Below, one piece after another: positions 1 to 8,822 of a stretch of 64,000 nt of DNA. Position 1 is the first letter of the stretch. Each line of letters starts with the position of its first letter. The DNA is from Dactylellina haptotyla (Eukaryota; Ascomycota; Orbiliomycetes; Orbiliales; Orbiliaceae): contig CM062384.1 of NCBI GenBank assembly GCA_031310005.1, positions 1,984,001 to 2,048,000 of the forward strand, given 5' to 3'. The notes under the pieces were generated by a model that had not been told where the DNA came from, did no database searches, and saw only the letters and a program-made list of their open reading frames with translations. The position numbers were made by a program, and so were the translations under genes.

Positions 1-815
1 GGGGTCCGGCACATCTCCCATTGCTTTCCTCCATGTTATCGAGCGTCTCAAGACCAATGCGAGGGAAGGTTGGAAACGGCACGGGATTACCCATGGTGGC
101 AAGTACCCTCACTCGCAAGTAGAAACGAGTATCCCGCAGCTAACCTGCGCTGCAAATATATAGAAAGCATAGCGGACCATATGTACCGCATGTCGGTTAT
201 AACGATGCTCTGCCCGGATCCCAGCATCAAAAAGGACAAATGCGTCAAGATGGCTATCGTTCATGATATGGCCGAGAGTTTGGTTGGCGATATTACCCCT
301 CTTGACGGCGTGCCAAAGCGTTCGTATACCTAGCCCGTATATTTAATTCAATACTCCTGGCTTAGAAATTACTCACACATCCGGATCGCAGCGGAAAAGC
401 ACCGTCGCGAACTCGAGACAATGGAGTATCTCACCCAAAAACTCCTCGCACCCATATCTGAGTCGATCGCCAACGAGTTTATGGATCTCTGGAACGAATA
501 CGAGACTGGACAGTCCCCTGAAGCGATCTTCGTCAAAGATGGTAGGTATAACTTCTCTAGAAAAGAATACTGATATCTCAGAAATATAAGTTTTAAAAAA
601 GCGAACCAAAGCTCAATCACTGACACGCCCGTCTAGTTGACCGTTACGAGCTCATCCTCCAGACTATGGAGTACGAAAAGACCCACAAGCTCGACCTAAG
701 CGAATTTCTCCATGTCGCTGAAGGTGTCAAGACCCCCTTCATGAAAGAATGGGTGACAGAAGCCGTAGCACAAAGGAACACGGCCTTCAGCTTGGCAAAC
801 GGAGTCGCCAACTAG
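1..815 (+). CDS. HD-domain 5'-deoxynucleotidase (HDDC2/YfbR-like), 3' part
   Basis: The 5' end lies outside the window. Four exons are visible: to 98, 164-319, 392-541 and 637-815, and the reading frame is continuous across all three introns. The product shows the HDDC2-family start region (FLHVIERLKT, GWKRHGI), then ESIADHMYRMS and VHDMAESLVGDITP, which carry the metal-binding His and the His-Asp pair of the HD fold, and then EKHRRELETM. HDDC2/YfbR proteins (yeast YGK1/YBR242W) are metal-dependent phosphohydrolases that dephosphorylate deoxynucleoside 5'-monophosphates, probably in the cytosol. The first visible intron (99-163) is of the GC-AG type: using the donor GGCAAGT gives GITHGESIADH, which keeps the family's length, while the nearby GT would drop one residue. 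The C-terminus ends in a TAG at 813-815. Family assignment is firm; the substrate is inferred from the family. Confidence 0.88.
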
Positions 816-1353
816 TGGAGGAACTCCTATCGTTACTTTGTCAGAATTATTCTTAAATGGTGCCGGCGTAACACTATTTTCTTTGCGGTCACTGATATCT
901 TTCTCTTTGGGCTACTTTTATTCGGGTTTCTTTTGGGCCACCCTGGGCGCAAAGATAGATATCCTTAAAGAGCGACGCGGGGCTTTTAAACTCATCCAGC
1001 ATAGACGCGAAAGTGGCAATCGTGGCGTTTTCTCTTTCTTCTTCTTCTCTTTGAATCACTTTGCATTGCATTCTTATGTACTATTAACCGGTTCTTGAGC
1101 ACGTTTCCATTTCGCGTACGGAGAATTGAAGTTCATTGATCCAATCTCAAGAGCCCCCGAAATTCAGCCATATCTCAACCGCATTTCAGCTCACCCTTCC
1201 CTCGCCAACCGCCAGGACGTTATATAGCTTTGAATGTAGGTCGGCTGCTGGCGTATAGTACTCGACAGACGTAAAGCCCCCCAGAAGCTACTTAGGCTGT
1301 CCAGTTGAACGGATAACAGATTATTGTTGACGCATCTCTCCATGTGCGAAATT
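816..1353. other. Convergent intergenic region
   Basis: This holds the 3' flanks of the nucleotidase gene and the MFS gene, which face each other. Short ORFs are present on both strands but have no recognisable domain. No repeat or RNA gene was seen. Confidence 0.6.
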
Positions 1354-3082
1354 TCATGCCTCATCTTTAGCCTCTTTGCGCTCCCTTTCCTCTCGTTGCT
1401 TCTTCAACAGCGCCTCGAATCTAGCCTGTCGCCAACTATGACCACGTCGTCTTTCCAACTCGAGCAGAGGGTAGCAGATGAAGCATATAAGGCCCCAAAA
1501 TGTAAACGTCCAACCCACACCGAGATTTGTCAGCATGATGTCTATCACACTGGTGGAAATAGCACCGAACATACACCGCATCAGGTTTCCGGAGGCAGTC
1601 GCAGTGGCAGGAGCGTTCGGATAGAGGTCAACCAGGAATACTGATAGACTCTATAAAGCATATTCTCCGGTTAGCATCTAAACAAACCCTCAAAGTGTTC
1701 AAGGAATACTTACGTTAATAACAGCGATCATTGCTCCGCCAATGATAAATTGCAGAATCAGCGGAGCTGCAACATGCTGTGTATGACAAACTAAATGTTA
1801 GAATCGAGATGAGTGATTCGGATCAATTCATTCTTACCGGTCTTCGAGATAGGCACCATCCATATGGCACGATTGCTGCGATAACCAACGACATGGCCCA
1901 CCATATCGACCGTAATCTCGCCGCTTCTAAAGGAAACTTGGACATGTCTGCCATATTCCTCTTATCAACTGTAATCCCCCTGTTATTCGCCACAACTTGA
2001 AAGTCTCTGTCGAGAATCTTCCCGTTCACAAGACTAACAAGGATGGCACCAGCACCAAAAGCGAGATAGCACAACCCCACCTGTAGTTCATTATATCCGT
2101 AGATATCCTTAAACAGCGATGGCAAACTAGCCATCACAGCATAAAAAGCAGCGTAGTATACACTCATCACAAACAAGATGATACTAACATCTTTGTTGAA
2201 GAGTATTAAGACGCTCCGGAAGGGATTGGGGATCATATCCCGTACGGATCTCTTGTACTGGCCTGTACCGTCTGTCGATCGCCTTACTGACGGAGTGACA
2301 TATTTTTCAAAGATCGCCCTATTCAGCCGCGGTGGGTTGATGCTCCCGTCGCCGACAACCTTACGGTTAGTTTCGGGGAAAGCTAGGACTAAAAATATTA
2401 GTGTCAGGCCAGAGAAGATCACCAAGAACCAGAAGATCCATCTCCAACCCGCCGCTTCGGCTATGGCACCTCCAATGACCGGCCCGAGGGCTGGGGATGA
2501 TAGCGGAAAGGCATTCATGAGACCCATGTATGATCCTCTTTCCGCAGATGTTGTGAAATCTGCCACGGTCCCCATTCCAATGGCGACAGTGCCTGTACTA
2601 GTTAGAATATATTTCAAAGGCAAAGGGAAGCATTGCTCACCTGAACTGCCAGTACTCTGCAACATTCTTAAGACCAATAGTGCGGGGAGACTCTTCTGTA
2701 GAGCGAGCCCAACGTTTGCTGCTATGTAAATAATAAATGTGATTATGAACACCGGTCTTCTCCCTAGAGAATCAGACAATTCGCCCGTGAGAGTTGGAGC
2801 AATAGCCTGGAATATGAGGTAAGTCGTCAGAGACAAATTGACCTCAGTTCTAGTGACCCCCAATTCCTGCTGCACTGGCTGCAAAGCAGGCAGGTACACC
2901 GTTGAACTAAACGGCGAAAAGAAGGCAGAAATTGCCAGAAGCGCTACGATCCACCATTTTTGATGAGGTGTGAACGCAGAGTATTGAACATGCGGCTCCA
3001 CAGGTGTTCCCTCCGTCTCCTTTGGAGGTTCGACATCCTGACCTGCTTCTGTCTGTTTCTCTTTTTCGGTCTCTTGGCTCAT
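1354..3082 (-). CDS. MFS multidrug/H+ antiporter, DHA1 QDR-like subfamily
   Basis: Four exons in transcript order: 3082-2641, 2592-1838, 1776-1714 and 1650-1354, giving 518 aa. A hydrophilic N-terminus rich in E, K and T precedes about 12 membrane segments. MFS motif A is GELSDSLGRRPV after TM2, TM5 motif-C-like sequence is SSPALGPVIGGA, and RWIFWFL starts TM6. This layout matches fungal DHA1 drug:H+ antiporters of the Qdr/Aqr type at the plasma membrane or vacuole; the substrate cannot be read from the sequence. Splicing the 48-bp intron at 2593-2640 restores GSSGTVAIGMG. The start at 3082 (MSQETEKEK) is chosen because the open frame above it (to 3253) encodes an Arg-rich stretch not expected in the family; that upstream ATG remains possible. 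The C-terminal tail is charged and rich in R, E and K. Confidence 0.88.
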
Positions 3083-3565
3083 ATTCGCTCTTGTAAGCTG
3101 GGCGACCTGGACCTTTTGCGTTGCCTCTGTGGTATTTACGCAAATCCCTTTTGCGAAAATACAACGAAGCTGTAGATATCCGATTCGTGCGATTCGATTC
3201 CGAATATGAAAAAGGTCTCGATGTATATATCTTCTGCCCCAGAAGGAGAACAAGATGAAAATGCTTCCACTTCAGGGGAGGCGAAATTTGTTCTTTTATT
3301 CTCGCCCTTAATTCTCGGCTACTCGGCCGCGACGGACTTAGGCGCCTGCTATCGCCGCAGAATCAAGTTCTCTCATGGTTCCGATTTAGCTATTAGCAAG
3401 TTCGCGGTGGTCTTGGCGTATTTCCTGAAGGTGGTCTTTAGGTGTTGCGGGTGTTGTTCGACGTCAGCCGGCAGCTAGCTTAACACCCGAAAAGCTTCGC
3501 ATCAACCCCGAGTCCGTCGAGACTCAACCCGTTCCACCAAGTCCCCCACCCAGTCCGACGCAGCT
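3083..3565. promoter_or_regulatory. Divergent promoter between MFS transporter and V-ATPase subunit F
   Basis: This 483-bp stretch lies between the start codons of two divergently transcribed genes, so it should hold both 5' UTRs and core promoters. No clear TATA box or repeated operator was identified. Confidence 0.5.
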
Positions 3566-4172
3566 ATGGCGAACCCGGCGGCGTATAAGGATAGGAACTT
3601 CCTTGCCGTCATTGGCGATGAAGTATGAAGTTCTCCCACCTACGTCCTATCTCCATTCTTCTTCGTATCCCGTTTGTCTAACCGCTAGTAGGATACTGTC
3701 ACAGGCCTTCTACTCGCAGGCATCGGCGTAAGTTTCCCATGCTGCTGCGATCGAGTAAATAATCTTTTAGCTCTAAACGTCCATCTCCGTCTCTTTTAGC
3801 ATGTAACAACCGGAGCAACTGCCACCCGCAACTTCCTTGTCGTGGACCCTAAGACCGAAACCGAGAAGATCGAAAAGTCGTTCGATGAGATGACGAGTCG
3901 CAAGGATATCGGTATTCTTCTTATCAACCAGCACGTATGTTCTATCCTCATCGACTTTATTCAACTCAAACGTCAAGATGTTCGATCTGAGCTGGATACA
4001 TCATTAATCTACCTATATGTTGATTCTACAGGTTGCCGAAAGGATAAGATACAAAATTGATATGTACACCGCAGCTTTCCCGGCGGTGCTCGAGATCCCG
4101 TCGAAAGATCATCCCTATGACCCGGAGAAGGACAGTGTGCTGAAGAGGGTTAGGAAGTTATTTGGAGAGTAA
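3566..4172 (+). CDS. VMA7: V-type H+-ATPase subunit F
   Basis: Four exons, 3566-3622, 3692-3727, 3800-3934 and 4032-4172, give 122 aa, the usual length of this subunit. Recognisable stretches are [55 protein letters not shown] and [15 protein letters not shown]. Subunit F sits in the central rotor stalk of the V1 sector with subunit D and couples ATP hydrolysis to rotation during acidification of vacuoles and endosomes. The introns are 65-97 bp with canonical GT-AG ends. The start is set by the conserved short N-terminus directly before [13 protein letters not shown]. No oddities are seen. The gene diverges from the MFS transporter and converges on the NPC2-like gene. Confidence 0.95.
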
Positions 4173-4827
4173 ACGAAACGGATTTGCGTCCGCCTGGCTT
4201 ACATAGACACACATTTAAACGGGAGTTTGAAGGGCAAGTTTGATATAAACACTACCGGCGAATATTTAAATATTTCTTGATTGGCATTCGAATGTCATTT
4301 TTGTGGTTATATACTCTCTTCAAACGTGCTGCCGTAACATTTAAGGCAACTGGTGGGCGAAGGAGTTCAACTTATTCGTTCAAGATAAACTTATCAACGG
4401 CTTTGAGGTTGAAAATTATCCACCAATTTCAATCCAACTAACAGCGAGTTACCCCAATTGGATGTCATTATTTGTCATATTCCCCACAAAAAAAAGATAT
4501 CAGAAAATGAAAGATCCAATCTTATAGAAGGTGAAAGGAGGTGCAAGAAAAAGTGCACAAAAAACAGACCGGCTAATACTATCTGTTATACACCGCAAAC
4601 ATCAAAACCTGGCCGGGTGGGAGGTATTACGCAAAACAACAAACAGGAAACCCAAAATGATGATCTGAAGCACCAGCGTAGGACTACGTTCGTGAATGGA
4701 ATGGTGATGTTCCAGACCGTAATGAAGCCAGGGAAGAAAGACAGGAAACGCTAGGCCAACACACAATGCTCCTTACACGCTCATTCATACACTCAATCCT
4801 GAGTTACACAAGAAAGAAAGCTTAAGA
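4173..4827. other. Convergent intergenic region
   Basis: This is the 3' flank of VMA7 and of the NPC2-like gene. It is AT-rich with A-runs. A 98-codon ORF at 4458-4754 has no family features and lysine/asparagine-rich content, so I do not call it. No RNA gene or repeat was noted. Confidence 0.55.
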
Positions 4828-5520
4828 CTAGCGCTTGAAGGTCACTTCGGTGTGCAAACAAGTGACGAGGTTGGTTTCGTCCTCGTCGGTGAAGAGATGC
4901 GCAGTGACGATAAATTTACCCTATTGATACACAGAAAATTAATTTCCTTTTCCATTGAATATAGCGGAAAGGGCAAAAAATAGAGAATTATGAACGAGAT
5001 GGGTAGTGACATACCGGAGGGATCTGGGTTGGAAGCTCCTGGTCTTTGATGACATGCAAGTAGCCGGGTTCAAGGGGACAGCTGACGTTAGCATCGGCTT
5101 GGGTGAGGAGGTCGCAGAAGTCAAAGTGCTTCTTGATGAGGGTTATGTAACCAAGCTTGACTTCGACGAAGAGTTTGGAGCCTTGGTCGATGCGCTCCTT
5201 AAGGGTTCCGGAGACGTCGAGGTGTAGATTTTGGCCGCTAGAGGCAAGATGGTTAGTTATTATTTGGAACTGCGGAGATTTGACACTAACACTGCCGGCG
5301 GATTTGGATCGATGCTGATATTTTCGATATCTACGAGGTCGTTTTTCCGGTTATAGTTGTTTTCTTTGCAGAAGTGGATTGGGGAGTCGCCGGGAACCGG
5401 CTCGCCGTTGGTGACGCCGCCGGGAAGAGCCAAGGGGGACTGATCGGAAAACCGCATGTCGATAGTTAACGCGGAGACGGAGGCGGCCACCAGGAGGGAG
5501 AGAAAGGTGGAGAGCTTCAT
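4828..5520 (-). CDS. NPC2: NPC2/ML-domain phosphatidylglycerol/phosphatidylinositol transfer protein
   Basis: Three exons in transcript order, 5520-5291, 5237-5015 and 4920-4828, give 181 aa. A signal peptide (MKLSTFLSLLVAASVSA) is followed by the ML domain: PIHFCKENNYN near the mature N-terminus, IDPNPPAVGQNLHL, DFCDLLTQADANVSCPL, and a C-terminal strand ending LVTCLHTEVTFKR. The paired cysteines fit the disulfides of the fungal NPC2 fold. Fungal members bind and move phosphatidylglycerol, phosphatidylinositol and sterols in the vacuole lumen or secretory path. The first donor is placed at GCAGT^GTTAGT because only that choice keeps the PPxxGQ frame. The protein is probably secreted or vacuolar. 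Confidence 0.92.
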
Positions 5521-7260
5521 GGTGACGGAGGAGGAGGAGGACCTGGGTGGCGATTAGGATTCTACGCCTGGGAGAGCGTAGGGGATGGTCTTATGGGTAT
5601 TGAGTTTACTAAAAAAAATTTTTGTTGAGGTGAGGATTTATATGTTGCAAAGACGTAGGGCAAAGGGCAGGTGGGTCCTTGCTGGTAGTTATCTGTGGGG
5701 AAGGAAGGGAGGACAAGAGAGAGAGCGAGAGAGCGCGGGAGGAGGATGTTGAGGTTGGAGGTTGTGACGATGATGAAATAATGCTGCACAGCCTTTGGAA
5801 CGAGGCCAGCCGAGATTACGCTACGGCCGGCGGGCACCAGCCATTTCCCACCGCTGGCCAGAAAGGGAGAAATGCTGCAGCAAACGGTCCAGTAATGTGA
5901 CCAACCAACAGGGGCATCCATTACCACCAAGCGCAGCCCACATCAGCATTCAGAATTAGGTCATCGACAAGGACGACGGTGCAGGCCCAGCCAGACCGAC
6001 GGACCACATGCGGAGGGGAGGAAATCCTCCGTGCGAGTGTTTCTTGCGTCGAGGTGTTATTTATACACCCACACGAAATCAAGCCTTCACTTGAGCATCC
6101 ACCGGCCCACCCACTCGCTGCCCGCCCAGAGGTATTCACATGTGTCGGTGGACAGTTTGGGGCTGCTTCGTATTCTCCGTCTACACATAAACATTCTCTC
6201 GGGATGCCATACCGCTGACTAAGGCATCTTCTTCGAAGCATCTTCTTCCTGTTATTACTCCGCGAATGGGTGCAACAACACAGCAATCCGGCCTTGATTG
6301 ATCACTAGCGTTGTTTACCTGCCCAAACGGTGTTATTCTCACCGTATTCTTTGTTTGGCTACGGGGCTTTATTCTGTAACGGTCATCCGCTCTGGTCGTC
6401 GAGCTGTGATGAATTCCAGAGCTATCACGATGCTACCGCCGATGCTTCTGGTGACAGTCTTCCCCTGGTGTCCGTATTACTTATTGACTGTTATTTTTTG
6501 TTTGAAGGTATCTCGGGCTGACATGGGGAACAAGAAAAGGGGACAAGGATTGGGCTGGTTCGATACTGGCTTCGGCCAGAGTCCTTGCATGACACTATGC
6601 TCGAAGCGGTTTGGGCGTATGCATGGCCTTGAAAGATGGGTGCTCTTGTCACGGCAAGGTCTTTTGGCTTATCAACCTGTTCCTCTCTCAAGCGACAGGA
6701 ACGAGTGCGCGAAAGAAAAGATTAGGCCCTGTGCCATGCATCCGCAATCGAAAAAAAATTAAAAAAAATTTGTTTCCTCTTTCATGACTGGAAGGCGGAA
6801 ATATCTCTCAAAAGTGCTTGAGACCCAGCTGCATGGGCGGCGACAAAGAAGGATGTGCGTGAAGGTGTGGAGTAGGAGATGCAACTGGAACACATCTTCT
6901 CACATCCGCTTGTTACTATTATTTATTTTTTTACTTCGACATACTACATACTTCGACGACGGTGTTCAGCTGTGGGGACGAAGCCCCATCAAACGAACGA
7001 ACTCTGGTGGGAAACTGTCCAATCACTGGCGGAGCTTGCACAACCCACGGCCGCAAAAAGAAGATGAGGTTGCCACCATTTGGTGTGGTAAGAAGGGAGA
7101 TGAAGGTAAAAAAAGCAAGAGACACACACAAAGTTCGTCGCAGTTTCTAATTTTCTTTATTTTTTTTGGTTTATTTTTTAGATTTATTGTTATTGTTATT
7201 GTTATTTTATTTTATTTTTTTTAGGGTCCCCTCTATCCTTCGCTGCTGTCGTCTGGGAAT
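5521..7260. other. Intergenic region, no supported gene
   Basis: The stretch begins with the 5' flank of the NPC2-like gene, purine-rich on + (pyrimidine-rich on its coding strand). Several 60-150 codon ORFs on both strands overlap each other and share no protein-family motif. AT-rich simple sequence (TTATTG repeats) occurs at about 7180-7225. I see no RNA gene or mobile element. Confidence 0.5.
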
Positions 7261-8822
7261 CTGATCGTGTGTGGCAGTAACATCCGGATGAAGTGTTTCT
7301 TGGGAGGGGGACGGAGGACGGATAATAACGATGAACAGGACACACACGCCTGCGGGCAGCTGGTATCAACAAGGGCTCCGTCCGTCTGGGTGTTAATCAG
7401 GAGGAGGAGGTGGAGGTGTCGAGAGTCGAAGGAGAGAGTCGAGAGCCAGAGCCAGTCTACGGCGGGCCAGTGTGTCTGCTGGTGGGGAGAGCGAGCGGGT
7501 GGGCAGGATATTCGAATGGCCCGCCGTGTTGGGCGCCACAACGCAACAACGCAGCGACAAACCCAAACAAACGCCCAACGCTGTTTCCCCCTTCTTTCTC
7601 GCTCCCGCTCCCACTCGCTCCCACTCGCCCGCTCTCGCCCTCTCTCGCTCCCTCCGGCTGGGCTGGCTGTCCGTTCTGTCTCTGTCCGTCTGTCTGCCCG
7701 TCTGTCTGGCTCGTTTGCTGCTGCTGCTGCTTCCTGCTGCTGCTGCTACTTCTTGTTGCTTCCGCTTCTGCTTCTGCTGCTGCTTTGGCCGCCCACCCGC
7801 CCGCTCGCTCGCTCGTTCTTCCTTCCCTCTTCCTCACAGCTTCCCTCCCCCCATCCAATCTTCTTCTTCATCAATCTTTCCCACCCACCATCCTCACCAC
7901 CACCGCCATCACCGCTCCCACCGGCACGCCTCTCCAATCCGTCTCCCGGCCCCAGACTTCCCTCCCGTACATTCGAACTCGATCCTCCTTCTCTGCTTCC
8001 GCTCCGGAGCCCATCTCCAATCCTTCTTCCCATCGCTCGTACGTCTCGCCTGCCGCTCCGTCTGCTGCCCTCTCTCACCCCCGCGACTGTTTTTGTTTCC
8101 TCTCCGTCTCGACACATTCGCCTCTCCTCCTCCCCCTTCTTGCTCACCTTTCCTGTCTCTACAATCTCTCTCCCTCTCTCTCTCCCTGATCACGAATTGA
8201 CCCGTCGTCCTCTTCACTCTATAGATCTCCTCCCTCGATCCGGTATCCCGGCCTCTCTTATCGATCAAACCCGGTTTGGCGATCTCTTTGTTTTGATCCG
8301 AGTTTAGCATCATCCTTTCTCAGCAGCGACATTACGCACAGACTTGCTCCCCAAAACAATAAAAACAACAACCACCAGATCCGAAATCCAAGGCTATTCA
8401 ACGACAGGAGGTTGTAGATTTCTTTCCTCGGCACTCAACAACCGTCTTTGGTGTCCTCTTGAGCGCTCCGAACCGCTTCTCCCGCTTCTCCCCCCTTCCG
8501 GCTGGTCGACGCTTAGTCAACGGAACGAAAAAGCCATCGAAACTATCCCCACCCCTTATTTCCTTCCCTCTTTCCCCCAATCTTTTCTTTTCTTTCTTTC
8601 TTTCTTTTCTTTCTTTGTTAATTATCTTTTCCCACTCGTCACTCATCTTATCTCGAAACCCTCTACTCCCGTACCGCCCATTTGACCATCTCGACGTTGA
8701 GGATGATCATACGGTTAATACACTCCTAAAATTCCCCGTCTTCTTTTTTCTATCTGTTATTTTTTTATTTAGAGAAAAAAGAGGAAGAAAACCTCGCGAG
8801 GAGGACTCCATCCAAAGCTAGA
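7261..8822 (+). promoter_or_regulatory. Long CT-rich promoter/5' leader of the SET-domain gene, with a short uORF
   Basis: About 1.5 kb directly upstream of the SET gene is strongly pyrimidine-biased on the coding strand (TCC, CTC and TTC runs, CTGCTG repeats near 7720-7780, TTTCTTTC near 8580-8610). Long CT-rich tracts are typical of filamentous-fungal promoters and 5' UTRs. The bias creates an open frame of 346 codons (7267-8307), but its product is low-complexity Ser/Pro/Leu/Arg and the other frames are equally open, so it is not called a protein. A minimal upstream ORF of 8 codons (MIIRLIHS) lies at 8703-8729, ending 93 nt before the main start, and could damp translation. Confidence 0.5.
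8703..8729 (+). other. Short upstream ORF in the SET3 leader
   Basis: An ATG followed by seven codons and TAA, out of frame with and upstream of the main start at 8823. It will only be translated if transcription starts upstream of 8703, which the long leader suggests but does not prove. Confidence 0.3.

Noticed and set aside
2178-2729. 183-codon + strand ORF inside the MFS gene
   Set aside because: Opposite strand of a conserved transporter frame; no independent motif.
7267-8307. 346-codon ORF upstream of SET3
   Set aside because: The product is low-complexity Ser/Pro/Leu/Arg, and other frames and the opposite strand are open over the same CT-rich stretch, so openness reflects composition.
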